A DNA stretch of 64,000 nucleotides from Burkholderia sp. OK233 (GTDB lineage: Bacteria; Pseudomonadota; Gammaproteobacteria; Burkholderiales; Burkholderiaceae): contig NZ_OCSR01000001.1 of NCBI RefSeq assembly GCF_900230185.1, positions 1,178,001 through 1,242,000 of the forward strand, in the 5' to 3' direction. Of this stretch, positions 18,452 through 27,961 are shown one piece after another. A model generated the notes under the pieces. The model was given only the letters and a program-made list of their open reading frames with translations. It did no database searches and had not been told where the DNA came from. The position numbers were made by a program, and so were the translations under genes. The first letter of the stretch is position 1. Each line of letters begins with the position of its first letter.

Positions 18452-20695
18452 TCAACTCTTACGTGAAGCGCGCACCACGCCGATTACTTCACCGAGCAAC
18501 GTACACGCGCGCTGAATTTGCGCGGCGCTCGATACCTCGACAGTGAATTGCATGAATGCGGCGTTGCGACGCGACTGCGTTTTCACGCCGATCACATTCA
18601 TCTTCTCGCGCGCGAAAACTTCGGAGATATCGCGCAGCAGACCTTGCCGATCCGTGGCCTCGATGCTGAGGTCGACAGGATAAACCGACTGCCCGCGGCC
18701 GCTCATGACATCTGCCGACCATGCGGTTTGCAACACACGCTCCGGTGCGCGATCGGCCATGCGCAGGAAGGTCGGGCAATCGCTACGGTGAATCGACATG
18801 CCCTTGCCGCGCGTGACGAAGCCGCTGATGTCGTCGGGCGGTGCGGGACGGCAACAGCGCGCGAGTTGCGTAAGCAACGCGTCGACACCGACCACGAGCA
18901 CACCGGTAGAAGCCCCGCGGGCGACGCTCGCGCCGCTACTGCGCTTCTCGAACTGTTCCGGCGCTTCGACTACAGGCTCGGGCGGCGGCGCATCGTGCAG
19001 CGCCTGCTCGACGAGCCGCAGACTGAATTCTTCCTTGCCGACCACCGAGAACAGATCGTCAGTGGTCTTGAAGCCGAGCTTGGCGGCGAGCTGATCGAGA
19101 TTGACCGACGTTTTGCCCTCGCGCTGCAGGGTCTTTTCGACCATCGCACGGCCGCTCGCGATGTGCTCCTGCACTTCGACCGCGTTGAACCACGCGCGCA
19201 CTTTCTGCCGCCCCCGATGGCTCTGCAGATAACCGAGTTGCGGATTGAGCCAGTCACGCGACGGACCGCCCTCTTTCACCGCGACGATCTCGACCGTCTG
19301 ACCGTTCTGCAACGCCGTGTTGAGCGGCACCATCGCGCCATCGACACGCGCGCCACGGCAGCGATGCCCCAGTTCGCTGTGCAGGTGATACGCGAAGTCC
19401 ACCGGTGTCGCACCGTGCGGCAGCGGAATCACGCGCGCTTGCGGCGTGAGCACGTAGATGTGGTCGTCGTCGAGCGTGGCCTGGCGCAATTGCTCCCACG
19501 GCTGCGCGGCGCGCTTCTCGCCGTGCTCGCCTTCGGAGACATCGTCTTTCCACGCGAGCAGTTGACGCAACCACGCGATCTTCTCGTCGTACTTCTCATT
19601 GGCGCTGAACTGGCCGCCGTAACCACGCGTGCCCGCCTCCTTATAACGCCAGTGCGCCGCCACGCCATACTCGGCGAACTGATGCATTTCCTGCGTGCGG
19701 ATCTGTACTTCGAACGCGCGGCCGTCGTCGCCGATGACAACCGTGTGCAGCGATTTATAGCCGTTCGGCTTCGGCCGCGAGATGTAGTCGTCGAACTCTT
19801 TCGGCACCGGTTGCCACAGGTTGTGCACGATGCCGAGCACGGTGTAGCAATCCTTGATGTCCTGCACGATTACGCGAAACGCGCGCACATCGTACAGTTC
19901 GGCGAAATCCAGCTCCTTGCCGTGCATCTTGCGCCAGATGCTGTAAATGTGTTTTGGCCGGCCGCTGACTTCAGCCTGAACATTCGCCGCGGCCAGTTCC
20001 TGCTGCAGCCGCTCGATTGCCTGCGCAACATAGCTCTCGCGCTCGACGCGCTTCTCGTCAAGCAGCTTGGCGATGCGCTTGTAAGTGACCGGCTCTTCGA
20101 AGCGGAGCGCGAGATCCTCGAGCTCCCACTTCAGTTGCCAGATGCCGAGCCGGTTGGCCAGCGGCGCGTAAATATCGAGCGTTTCACGCGCGACGTCGGG
20201 CGACGGCGTGATTTTCGCCGCCGCGTAATAACGCAGTGATTGCAAACGCGACGCGAGCCGTATCAGCACGACGCGAATGTCCTGTGCGAACGCGAGCAGC
20301 ATCTTGCGCAGCGCCTCGACCTGCGCTCGACGCGCGGCCTGCGCATCGCGCCCGGCTTCAGGCATCGCATTCTGCGCGGCGCGCAAGCTCACCGTACCGA
20401 GGCGCAGCAACTTGCGCACGTCGCCGACCAGTTGCGCGACTTCTTCGCCGAAGTTATCGGCGATTACGCGCTCGGGGTCCTGCAAATGCGGCGTCAGCGC
20501 AAACAGGGCCGCCGCCAGCACAGCTGGTGGATCGACGTTGAGCGTGCGCATGATCGACGCCGTACCCCCCGCATGATCCGCCAGCAACTCGCCCGATGAG
20601 AGTCGCACTTCGCCCGCGTGTTCGCGCACGAACGCCATCGCTTCGTCGAAGGAAGGGATGGGGGACGGCGTGCTCGTAACGATTTCGGTAGTCAT
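18452..20695 (-). CDS. relA: RelA-type (p)ppGpp synthetase
   Basis: The 747-residue long RelA/SpoT homologue has, in order: a degenerate HD hydrolase domain (LFALTPHLQD replaces the catalytic LLHDVVEDT), the synthetase domain (RPKHIYSIWRKMHGK, FDDYISRPKPNGYKSLHTVVIGDDGRAFEVQIRT), a TGS domain (YVLTPQARVIPLPHGATPVDFAYHLHSELGH), a conserved Cys region (ARCCRPAPPDDISGFVTRGKGMSIHRSDC) and a C-terminal ACT domain. The lost HD motif and the EFDD sequence (RxKD in bifunctional SpoT) mark a synthetase-only RelA that responds to uncharged tRNA on ribosomes. ATG 20695 is chosen over a longer frame to 20710. Confidence 0.95.
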   Translation of the reverse strand: MTTEIVTSTPSPIPSFDEAMAFVREHAGEVRLSSGELLADHAGGTASIMRTLNVDPPAVLAAALFALTPHLQDPERVIADNFGEEVAQLVGDVRKLLRLGTVSLRAAQNAMPEAGRDAQAARRAQVEALRKMLLAFAQDIRVVLIRLASRLQSLRYYAAAKITPSPDVARETLDIYAPLANRLGIWQLKWELEDLALRFEEPVTYKRIAKLLDEKRVERESYVAQAIERLQQELAAANVQAEVSGRPKHIYSIWRKMHGKELDFAELYDVRAFRVIVQDIKDCYTVLGIVHNLWQPVPKEFDDYISRPKPNGYKSLHTVVIGDDGRAFEVQIRTQEMHQFAEYGVAAHWRYKEAGTRGYGGQFSANEKYDEKIAWLRQLLAWKDDVSEGEHGEKRAAQPWEQLRQATLDDDHIYVLTPQARVIPLPHGATPVDFAYHLHSELGHRCRGARVDGAMVPLNTALQNGQTVEIVAVKEGGPSRDWLNPQLGYLQSHRGRQKVRAWFNAVEVQEHIASGRAMVEKTLQREGKTSVNLDQLAAKLGFKTTDDLFSVVGKEEFSLRLVEQALHDAPPPEPVVEAPEQFEKRSSGASVARGASTGVLVVGVDALLTQLARCCRPAPPDDISGFVTRGKGMSIHRSDCPTFLRMADRAPERVLQTAWSADVMSGRGQSVYPVDLSIEATDRQGLLRDISEVFAREKMNVIGVKTQSRRNAAFMQFTVEVSSAAQIQRACTLLGEVIGVVRASRKS

Positions 20696-20768
20696 GGTGC
20701 GACGGCCCACCGGGCCAGACGGATCAACGGAATTTCAACAACAACTGCGAGACGAGGCTCAGCCAGGC

Positions 20769-21122
20769 TCAATCGCGCTGCGCCGCGACCACAACGATTT
20801 CGACGAGGCACTTCGGGTTAGCGAGCTTCGCTTCGACGGTAGCGCGCGGCGGCGTGGCGCCCTGTGCGACCCACTCGTCCCACACTGCGTTCATGCCGGC
20901 GAAGTGCACCATGTCGGAGATGTAGATCTGCACGGACAGCAAGTGCGACTTGTCGCTGTTCACTTCTTCGAGCAGACGGTCGATGTGGCCGAGCACTTCG
21001 CGCGTCTGACCCGCGATGTCCTGATCCGCGTCTTCGGCGATCTGACCGGCGAGGTACACGGTGCCGTTGTACACAGCGGTTTCCGAGAGGCGCTTGCCGA
21101 CGTGGTGACGAATGACTGCCAT
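20769..21122 (-). CDS. RidA-family protein, YoaB-like
   Basis: The protein has 117 residues from ATG 21122 (AGGA seven bases upstream): MAVIRHHVGKRLSETAVYNGTVYLAGQI. The MNAVWDEWVAQGATPPRATVEAKLANPKCLVEIVVVAA end closely follows the YoaB pattern, with the arginine that holds the substrate carboxylate in RidA. Rid proteins are trimeric and many hydrolyse enamine/imine by-products of PLP enzymes; activity for this subgroup is uncertain. It follows relA's start by 73 bp on the same strand. Confidence 0.88.
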   Translation of the reverse strand: MAVIRHHVGKRLSETAVYNGTVYLAGQIAEDADQDIAGQTREVLGHIDRLLEEVNSDKSHLLSVQIYISDMVHFAGMNAVWDEWVAQGATPPRATVEAKLANPKCLVEIVVVAAQRD

Positions 21123-21218
21123 GAAGAATCCTGAGGTTGGTTGAAAATTGATCGCAGATGCGTTCCGCATTGCACCCACGCGTTGCACCCCGTCAAGGAC
21201 GCCGCGCGGAACTCCATA

Positions 21219-22130
21219 TTATGACGCGTCAGCGGCCGGCCCGATAAAGAACTGCCTCGCAAGATCGATCTGATCGGCCGACAGAAACGCCGGCGCATGC
21301 CCGACGCCCGCAATTTCGGTGCTGGATACAGCACGCCCCGTCTCTACCATCTTCGCGACGGTCTCACGCGAGAGCAGATCCGACTGCTCGCCGCGCACCA
21401 CCAGCACCGGCCCCTGAAACGCCGCCAGCGAATGCCACAGTGCGGCCTCGCCGAGTTTGGTGGCCTCTTCGGTTATCGCGGCAAACGGCTGCGCAATGCG
21501 CGGGTCATAGCGAAGCAACCATGCGCCGTCCTGCTCGCGCAAAAGCGGCGTATTAATCTCACGCCACTCCTCTGGCGTGAGCGGACCGAAGGTTTGCGCA
21601 AGCAACGCGGCGTAATCGATACCCTGCTGCAGCGTTTCGAAACGCACGGGCTTACCAAGGTAATCGCCGATGCGCTGCACGGCCACCGGCTCCAGATGCG
21701 GTCCGACGTCGTTCAACAGCATTTTACGAATCGGTGTTTCCGGCAGACCGGCCAGCGCGAGCCCGATCAAACCACCCATCGAGGTACCGAACCAGTCGAC
21801 CGTTTCGACGTTCAGGCGCGCGATCAGCGTGATCATATCGGCGACGTACTGCGGCACGCTATAGAAGTTGGGGTTCGCGAGCCACGAAGACAAGCCCCGC
21901 CCCGCCACATCCGGACACACCACGCGGTAAGTGCCGGCGAATTCCGCCGCGAGGCGGTCGAAATCGCGCCCCGAACGCGTCAAGCCGTGCACACACAGCA
22001 GCACACGTGCATTAGCGGGGTCGCCCCACTCGGTGTAGGCGATCCGGTGCAGGCCACCGGCGCTCGCGCACTGCACATAACGTTGGCGCGGCGCGGGCCG
22101 CCCGGCGGTGGAAGCGGACGTCTCGGTCAT
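21219..22130 (-). CDS. Alpha/beta-fold hydrolase
   Basis: The 303-residue hydrolase has a core reading VLLCVHGLTRSGRDFDRLAAEF (oxyanion region), VCPDVAGRGLSSWL, the nucleophile elbow DWFGTSMGGLIGLALAG (Ser in GTSMG near residue 130), and a late GVGHAPAFLSADQI supplying His. An aspartate in VVRGEQSDLLS is the likely acid. ATG 22130 has AAGGAA five to six bases upstream. It is leftward, ahead of the Rid gene. The substrate is not predictable. Confidence 0.88.
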   Translation of the reverse strand: MTETSASTAGRPAPRQRYVQCASAGGLHRIAYTEWGDPANARVLLCVHGLTRSGRDFDRLAAEFAGTYRVVCPDVAGRGLSSWLANPNFYSVPQYVADMITLIARLNVETVDWFGTSMGGLIGLALAGLPETPIRKMLLNDVGPHLEPVAVQRIGDYLGKPVRFETLQQGIDYAALLAQTFGPLTPEEWREINTPLLREQDGAWLLRYDPRIAQPFAAITEEATKLGEAALWHSLAAFQGPVLVVRGEQSDLLSRETVAKMVETGRAVSSTEIAGVGHAPAFLSADQIDLARQFFIGPAADAS

Positions 22131-22335
22131 CTGGGTTCCTTGCAAAAGCGCCATGGGCTCGGCGCAGACCAAGCGGCGGGAAATGAACGTCGAATCTTCA
22201 AACGATTGTAAACCGCTTTGCCGCGCGGCAAGGATCGACCAAACGGCCTAAGACTGACCAGGATGCCGCAAGGTAAAAGCCGCAGCGCAGGCGCCCCGAT
22301 GCGGGCAGCGCAAAACGGCGTGAAAAGACGGCACC

Positions 22336-22368
22336 AAAACAAAACGGGCGAGACTCGCGCCTCGCCCG
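22336..22368 (-). terminator. Intrinsic terminator downstream of the CoA-transferase operon
   Basis: On the minus strand CGGGCGAG (22368-22361) pairs with CTCGCCCG (22352-22345) and is followed by TTTTGTTTTGG. It lies about 120 bp after the scoB stop. The rest of 22131-22488 shows no gene. Confidence 0.7.
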
Positions 22369-22488
22369 CTTACAACCTCGCTTCAACCCGCTTTAATTCG
22401 CTTCGTAAGCCACCCACGACCCACAAGGCAACTTACGTGGCCACCCGCTGCCGCCACGTAGACCGAGGCGGGCGGCTCACAACACCAC

Positions 22489-23130
22489 TCAGCTCACCGC
22501 GCTCACATCCAGCGGCGCACCCGTCTTCGTCTGGATTTCCTCGACGCTGACGCCCGGCGCCAGTTCAGTCACCTTCAGACCGTCTTCCGTTACTTCGATC
22601 ACGCCGAGGTCGGTGATGATCTGATCGACCACGCCCACGCCCGTCAGCGGCAACGTGCATTCTTCGAGGATCTTGTGCTGGTCGCCCTTCGCGACGTGCT
22701 CCATCAGCACGACCACGCGCTTGACGCCCGCGACCAGATCCATCGCGCCGCCCATGCCCTTGATCATCTTGCCCGGGATCATCCAGTTAGCCAGATCGCC
22801 CTTCTTGCTGATCTGCATCGCGCCCAGAATCGCCAGGTTGATGTGGCCGCCGCGAATCATCGCGAACGAATCCGCCGACGAGAAAATCGACGAACCCGGC
22901 AGCGTGGTCACCGTCTGCTTGCCGGCGTTGATCAGGTCGGCATCCACTTCTTCTTCGGTCGGCGACGGGCCGATGCCGAGCAGGCCATTCTCCGACTGCA
23001 GCCACACTTCGACGCCGGCCGGCACGTGGTTCGCCACCAGCGTCGGCAAGCCGATGCCGAGGTTCACGTAGAAGCCGTCCTGCAATTCCTTCGCCGCGCG
23101 TGCGGCCATTTCGTCACGAGTCCATGCCAT
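22489..23130 (-). CDS. scoB: 3-oxoacid CoA-transferase subunit B
   Basis: The 213-residue beta chain starts [37 protein letters not shown]. The catalytic glutamate is in [10 protein letters not shown] near residue 47. The chain continues with [14 protein letters not shown] and [15 protein letters not shown], all class I CoA-transferase signatures. With subunit A it would move CoA from succinyl-CoA (or acetyl-CoA) to a 3-oxoacid such as acetoacetate. The gene starts 2 bp after subunit A ends. Whether it acts as SCOT, PcaIJ or AtoDA is not settled; no aromatic pathway genes adjoin. Confidence 0.92.
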   Translation of the reverse strand: MAWTRDEMAARAAKELQDGFYVNLGIGLPTLVANHVPAGVEVWLQSENGLLGIGPSPTEEEVDADLINAGKQTVTTLPGSSIFSSADSFAMIRGGHINLAILGAMQISKKGDLANWMIPGKMIKGMGGAMDLVAGVKRVVVLMEHVAKGDQHKILEECTLPLTGVGVVDQIITDLGVIEVTEDGLKVTELAPGVSVEEIQTKTGAPLDVSAVS

Positions 23131-23132
23131 GA

Positions 23133-23837
23133 TCAGTCTCCTTTCGCGCGGACGATGCGTTGTTCAATGCGTTTTTCCGGATTCGCATTGAGCACAATGC
23201 GCTGCACGAAAATGCCCGGCGTGTGGATCGCATCCGGATCGAGTTCGCCCACTTCAACAATTTCCTCGACTTCCGCGACCGTGATCTTGCCGGCCATCGC
23301 GCACATCGGGTTGAAGTTGCGCGCGGTGCGGCGATAGATCAGGTTGCCGGATTTGTCGGCCTTCCATGCCTTGACCAAAGCGACGTCGGCCGTCAGCGAG
23401 TGTTCGAGCACGTAGTGGTTCTCGCCGAACTGGCGGGTTTCCTTGCCTTCGGCGATCAGCGTGCCGTAGCCGGTGTTCGTGAAGAAGGCCGGAATGCCCG
23501 AGCCGCCGGCGCGCAGCTTCTCGGCGAGCGTGCCTTGCGGCGTGAATTCGAGCTCGAGTTCGCCGGCCAGATACTGGCGTTCGAACTCCTTGTTCTCGCC
23601 CACGTACGAAGAAATCATCTTCTTGACCTGGCGCGTTTCGAGCAGCAGACCGAGGCCGAAACCATCGACGCCCGCATTGTTGCTGATGCAGGTGATGCCC
23701 TGCACCTTCGAATCGCGCAGCGCCGCGATCAGCGCCTCGGGAATGCCGCACAGCCCGAAACCGCCGACGGCAAACGTCTGCCCGTCCTTGACGATGTCTT
23801 TCAGCGCCTCGGCGGCGCCTGGATAGACCTTGTTCAT
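23133..23837 (-). CDS. scoA: 3-oxoacid CoA-transferase subunit A
   Basis: The 234-residue alpha chain runs from ATG 23837 (AAGGGA upstream): [40 protein letters not shown], with the family [10 protein letters not shown] turn, [17 protein letters not shown] and [32 protein letters not shown]. It is followed immediately by subunit B. A PAS-LuxR regulator diverges 250 bp upstream and is the obvious candidate regulator. Confidence 0.92.
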   Translation of the reverse strand: MNKVYPGAAEALKDIVKDGQTFAVGGFGLCGIPEALIAALRDSKVQGITCISNNAGVDGFGLGLLLETRQVKKMISSYVGENKEFERQYLAGELELEFTPQGTLAEKLRAGGSGIPAFFTNTGYGTLIAEGKETRQFGENHYVLEHSLTADVALVKAWKADKSGNLIYRRTARNFNPMCAMAGKITVAEVEEIVEVGELDPDAIHTPGIFVQRIVLNANPEKRIEQRIVRAKGD

Positions 23838-24087
23838 CAGTATGTCCCTTCCTTTATGGAAACCCGAAAACGGAATTCGGATCGTTGCGACTTCGATATG
23901 ACGCAGAGCGGGCAAACGCCCGACACGTCATTCTAGTCATCCGCGGCCGGCTTTGTGCTCAGGTTGCCCTGCCTGGCGCCAATGGCTGCTGCGAACGTTT
24001 CGCCGCGTTGTCATGTGCCCGAAAGAGTACGCTGGGCGCGCCATGCGGCACAATACGCAAAAATACATAAGTACTTGCCGCCAGCCC

Positions 24088-24633
24088 ATGCCCGCACTGG
24101 ATTACCAAACCGCGTTTCACCTCGCCCCGATCGGGCTCGTGCTGTCGCGCGAACGGATCATCGAAGACTGCAACGACGAGCTGGCGTCGATATTCGGCTG
24201 CACGCGCGAGGCGCTGCTCGGCCAGTCGTTCCAGGTGCTGTATCCGTCGACGGACGAATTCGAGCGGATCGGCGCGCGGATTCCGCCGATCATGACCGCG
24301 CAAGGCAGCTACGCGGACGACCGGATCATGAAGCGGGCCAACGGGGAATTGTTCTGGTGCCACGTGACGGGCCGCGCGCAGCAACGCACAGACCCGCACG
24401 CAGCCGGTGTGTGGACTTTCGAGGATTTGAGCGCGACACGGCGCGTGGCGGTCGAGCTAACGCCGCGCGAGCGGGAAATCGCCGCGCAACTGGTGACGGG
24501 CAAAACCAGCAAGCAGATCGGACGGGCGCTGGATATCAGCCCGCGCACGGTCGATGTCTACCGCGCGCGGCTGATGCGCAAATACGATACGGGGAATGCG
24601 ACCGAGCTGTTGCAGCGCTTGCTCGGGCATTGA
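24088..24633 (+). CDS. PAS-sensor LuxR-type transcriptional regulator
   Basis: The protein has 181 residues from ATG 24088. A single PAS domain (residues 8-115: FHLAPIGLVLSRERIIEDCNDELASIFGCTREALLGQSFQVLYPS, ending KRANGELFWCHVTGRA) is joined to a C-terminal LuxR/GerE helix-turn-helix (ELTPREREIAAQLVTGKTSKQIGRALDISPRTVDVYRARLMRKY). There is no receiver domain, so it should sense a small ligand or redox state directly. It is divergent from scoAB, which it probably controls. The frame continues upstream to 23953, with ATG 24043 as an alternative start; PAS homology supports 24088. The 250-bp gap has no clear operator. Confidence 0.85.
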   Translation: MPALDYQTAFHLAPIGLVLSRERIIEDCNDELASIFGCTREALLGQSFQVLYPSTDEFERIGARIPPIMTAQGSYADDRIMKRANGELFWCHVTGRAQQRTDPHAAGVWTFEDLSATRRVAVELTPREREIAAQLVTGKTSKQIGRALDISPRTVDVYRARLMRKYDTGNATELLQRLLGH

Positions 24634-24662
24634 GAAGGCGCTCAGGAGGCGCTGAGGAGGTA

Positions 24663-25094
24663 TTAAGCCGCCTTGACCAGCGCCGCGCTCTCGATGGTCG
24701 CGCGCAGCATATCCGGAACCGGCACCGACTTGCCCGCGGCGTAGTCGATCCACACGCAGCGCGCAGCACCGCGGGCGTAGACGGTGTTCGGATCATCGGC
24801 GCGCACGAGTTCGAATGCCGTGTCGAAACTGCTGCGCCCGGGCGTGGCCACGGACATCCGGCCGATCACATCGCCGGGATAGTGCAACTGCTTGAGAAAC
24901 TCCATCGACGCATTGACGATCACCGGCCCCTGTCCGTCGGCGTTGCTGCCGGCCAGACCCAGTTGTTCGAACCAGGAAATCCGTACCTGCTCCATGTAAC
25001 GGAAATAGACCGTGTTGTTCACATGGCCGAATGCGTCCATGTCGCCCCAGCGGATCGGCATCGACATCTCAAAAACTGCGTGAAAATCGCTCAT
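24663..25094 (-). CDS. Acyl-CoA thioesterase (4HBT/YbgC family)
   Basis: The 143-residue hot-dog-fold protein has the active-site loop MPIRWGDMDAFGHVNNTVYFRYMEQVRISWF. The aspartate of GDMDAFGHVNN is the family catalytic position (as Asp17 of 4-hydroxybenzoyl-CoA thioesterase). It is expected to hydrolyse an acyl-CoA to acid and CoA. It converges with the PAS-LuxR gene and lies 91 bp after the SDR gene on the same strand. Confidence 0.9.
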   Translation of the reverse strand: MSDFHAVFEMSMPIRWGDMDAFGHVNNTVYFRYMEQVRISWFEQLGLAGSNADGQGPVIVNASMEFLKQLHYPGDVIGRMSVATPGRSSFDTAFELVRADDPNTVYARGAARCVWIDYAAGKSVPVPDMLRATIESAALVKAA

Positions 25095-25185
25095 CGTACT
25101 TCTTTAACAGGTTGAAACGAGGGTGAAACCGGCGCGTGGGCCGGGGCAAACATGACAAACAAGGAACGGCAGCCCGAAGGCGTGT

Positions 25186-25962
25186 TCAGGCGAGACCGAA
25201 TCCATCGTCGGCGGCAATCACCGAACCGTTGATGAACTGCGATTCGTCGGCCGCCAGCAGCAGCAACAGCCCGTCCAGATCCTCCGGCTTGCCGACACGA
25301 TGACGCGGCAGCAGCGAGACCAGCTTCTGCCCCTGCTCGGTCGACCAGTGATGATGGTTGATCTCGGTATCGATATAGCCCGGGCAGATGGCGTTCACGT
25401 TGATGCCGTGCTTGCCCCACTCCAGCGCCATGGCTTTCGTCATATGGACGACGGCGGCCTTGCTCATCGAGTACAGGCCGATCTGCGGCAACACCCGCAA
25501 ACCTGCCATCGACGCGATATTGATGATCCGGTACGACGGCTTCTGCGCGCTATTACCACGCATGATCATGCGCTTGGCGACTTCCTGGGCAACGAAGAAC
25601 GCGCCGCGCGTGTTAGTGTCGAACACGTATTCGAAGTCGGCCGGCGTGACTTCCAAGAGCTTCTGCGTGGTCGACACACCTGAATTGTTCACCAGAATGT
25701 CGATCGTGCCCGCCTCGGTTTCCGCGTGGGCCACAGCTGACTTGATGCTTTGATAATCCGTGACGTCGAGCGAGACGACGTGCGCCGCGCCACCGGAGGC
25801 CTCGATCTCGGCGCGCAACTCCTTCAGGCGCTCGGTGCGGCGGCTCGCCAGCACGACCTTGGCGCCCGCCTGCGACAATACTTGAGCAAAGCGCTTCCCC
25901 AACCCGCTCGAGGCGCCGGTGATCAGCGCGACCTTGCCTTCCAGATTGATCGAACGGCCCAT
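25186..25962 (-). CDS. Short-chain dehydrogenase/reductase
   Basis: The 258-residue Rossmann oxidoreductase has the cofactor motif LITGASSGLGKRFA near residue 13, LVNNSGV near 92, catalytic Ser in INIASMAG, and the YSMSK tetrad (LYSMSKAAVVHMTKAMA) near 165. SRRTERLKEL after beta-2 suggests NADP(H) preference. The end (PEDLDGLLLLLAADESQFINGSVIAADDGFGLA) is typical of FabG-like or 3-hydroxyacyl reductases. It is divergent from ETF-QO with a strong inverted repeat between them, so the two may share a regulator. Confidence 0.92.
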   Translation of the reverse strand: MGRSINLEGKVALITGASSGLGKRFAQVLSQAGAKVVLASRRTERLKELRAEIEASGGAAHVVSLDVTDYQSIKSAVAHAETEAGTIDILVNNSGVSTTQKLLEVTPADFEYVFDTNTRGAFFVAQEVAKRMIMRGNSAQKPSYRIINIASMAGLRVLPQIGLYSMSKAAVVHMTKAMALEWGKHGINVNAICPGYIDTEINHHHWSTEQGQKLVSLLPRHRVGKPEDLDGLLLLLAADESQFINGSVIAADDGFGLA

Positions 25963-26006
25963 TGTCGTTCCCTTGTTCGGTTGTTGTTACAGACGCGGTT
26001 GACAGG

Positions 26007-26039
26007 TACGGTAAGACCGTCACTGCGGGTCATACCGTA
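26007..26039. promoter_or_regulatory. 33-bp inverted repeat between the SDR and ETF-QO genes
   Basis: TACGGTA-A-GACC (26007-26018) mirrors GGTC-A-TACCGTA (26028-26039) around a 9-base centre: 11 paired positions with one symmetric A/A mismatch. TTGACA at 25999-26004 sits next to it. Position and symmetry suggest an operator for a TetR- or GntR-type repressor encoded elsewhere. Confidence 0.5.
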
Positions 26040-26153
26040 TCACAGGAATAGAACGATCGTGCTAATCTCTGCTCATCTGGTTGCAGTGGCGGAGACCATC
26101 GCCCACAATACGATCCCGAAAAAAGCATTCTAACGGTAAGAAGAGGAGCATCA

Positions 26154-27827
26154 ATGACCCCCGCAAGTCTCATTGAGCAATACGGTCCACGCGAGTCGAT
26201 GGAATACGACGTCGTGATCGTCGGTGGCGGCCCGGCTGGCCTGTCCGCGGCGATCCGCCTGAAGCAGCTGGCGGCGGAAAAAGGCGTCGAGCTTGGCGTG
26301 TGCGTACTGGAAAAAGGCTCGGAGATCGGGGCTCATATCCTGTCGGGCGCGGTGATGGATCCGCGCGCCATCACCGAACTGATCCCCGACTGGAAAGAAA
26401 AAGGCGCGCCGCTGACGGTCGACGTGACCGAAGATAAATTCCTGTTCCTGACGGAAACCGGCTCGAAGAGCGTGCCGGTCTGGGCGCTGCCGGACAACTT
26501 CAAGAACCACGGCAATTACGTGATCAGCCTCGCGAATGTCACGCGCTGGCTGGGTCAGCAGGCTGAGGCGCTGGGCGTGGAGATTTTCCCGGGTTTTCCG
26601 GCTGCTGAGATTCTGTATAACGACGATGGCTCGGTTAAAGGTGTGGCCACCGGCAATCTCGGTATCGGCAAGGATGGCGAGCCGACCGAGAACTTCCAGC
26701 TTGGCATGGAATTGCATGCCAAGTACACGCTCTTCTGCGAAGGCGCGCGTGGGCACCTCGGCCGCCAGTTGAACGATAAATTCAAGCTGCGCGAAGGCAT
26801 CGATCCGCAGGTCTACGGTATCGGCATCAAGGAATTGTGGGAAATCGATCCGGCCAAGCACAAGCCGGGTCTGGTGATGCACACCGCCGGCTGGCCGCTG
26901 GAGAGCGACACGTACGGCGGCTCGTTCCTCTATCACATGGACAACAACCAGGTGGTGGTGGGTTTCGTGGTTGGCCTCGGCTACACGAATCCCTATCTGT
27001 CACCGTTCGAGGAATTCCAGCGCTACAAGACGCATCCGGCGATCCGCGCGATTCTGGAAGGCGGCAAGCGGGTGTCGTACGGCGCACGGGCGATTACTGC
27101 GGGCGGTCTGCTGTCGCTGCCGAAGCTGGTGTTCCCCGGTGGCGCGCTGGTGGGCGACGATGCGGGCTTCCTGAACGCATCGCGGATCAAGGGTTCGCAC
27201 GCGGCGATCAAGACCGGCATGCTGGCGGCTGAAGCCGCTTTTGATGCGGTGCAGGCAGGCCGCACCAGCGATGAGTTGACGGCCTATCCGGAGTCGTTCA
27301 AGACCTCGTGGCTGCACACCGAACTGCATCGTGCGCGCAACTTCAAGCAGTGGATGAGCAAGGGCCTGTACCTCGGCACGCTGATGGTCGGCATCGAGCA
27401 GAAGCTGTTAGGCGGCAACGTACCCTGGACGCTGCATCACCAGCATTCCGATCACGAGATGCTGAAACCGGCGTCGCAGTGCAAGCAGATCGTGTATCCG
27501 AAGCCGGATGGGAAGTTGACTTTCGACCGGCTGTCTTCGGTGTTCATTTCGAACACCAACCATGAAGAGAATCAGCCGGCTCACCTGACGCTGAAAGACC
27601 CGTCGGTGCCGGTGAATGTGAACTGGCAGACCTATGCCGGTCCGGAGTCACGCTACTGCCCCGCCGCGGTGTATGAGTTCGTGAAGAACGACGACGGCAG
27701 CGAGCGTCTCGTGATCAACGCGCAGAACTGCGTGCATTGCAAGACCTGCGATATCAAGGACCCGACCCAGAACATCGTCTGGGTGACGCCTGAGGGTGGC
27801 GGCGGTCCTAACTATCCGAATATGTGA
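26154..27827 (+). CDS. Electron transfer flavoprotein-ubiquinone oxidoreductase
   Basis: This 557-residue ETF-QO passes electrons from acyl-CoA dehydrogenases via ETF to ubiquinone at the inner membrane. The N-terminal FAD motif is VVIVGGGPAGLSAAIRLKQLA, the ubiquinone and FAD domains follow, and a C-terminal ferredoxin-like domain supplies the 4Fe-4S cysteines: YCPAAVYEF and INAQNCVHCKTCDIKDPTQNIVW. The length equals bacterial homologues. It functionally complements the acyl-CoA dehydrogenases at 7.4-9.7 kb, although no etfAB genes are in the window. It is monocistronic, with a purine-rich AGAGGAG before the ATG. Confidence 0.96.
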   Translation: MTPASLIEQYGPRESMEYDVVIVGGGPAGLSAAIRLKQLAAEKGVELGVCVLEKGSEIGAHILSGAVMDPRAITELIPDWKEKGAPLTVDVTEDKFLFLTETGSKSVPVWALPDNFKNHGNYVISLANVTRWLGQQAEALGVEIFPGFPAAEILYNDDGSVKGVATGNLGIGKDGEPTENFQLGMELHAKYTLFCEGARGHLGRQLNDKFKLREGIDPQVYGIGIKELWEIDPAKHKPGLVMHTAGWPLESDTYGGSFLYHMDNNQVVVGFVVGLGYTNPYLSPFEEFQRYKTHPAIRAILEGGKRVSYGARAITAGGLLSLPKLVFPGGALVGDDAGFLNASRIKGSHAAIKTGMLAAEAAFDAVQAGRTSDELTAYPESFKTSWLHTELHRARNFKQWMSKGLYLGTLMVGIEQKLLGGNVPWTLHHQHSDHEMLKPASQCKQIVYPKPDGKLTFDRLSSVFISNTNHEENQPAHLTLKDPSVPVNVNWQTYAGPESRYCPAAVYEFVKNDDGSERLVINAQNCVHCKTCDIKDPTQNIVWVTPEGGGGPNYPNM

Positions 27828-27961
27828 TTCGGTGTTTGTTTGCCGTGCGCGGAGCTTGCCTGTCCGCGCGCGGCACGCAGTCAATCGTTCAGTCAAGGCA
27901 GGCGAAAGACGAAGAGGCATTCGCTGCAGGCGTATTGCCAACGCCACCGCCAGGCAAAAAC

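Noticed and set aside
25999..26026. TTGACA at 25999 as the -35 of ETF-QO
   Set aside because: No -10-like hexamer lies 16-18 bp downstream; the sequence there is part of the inverted repeat.
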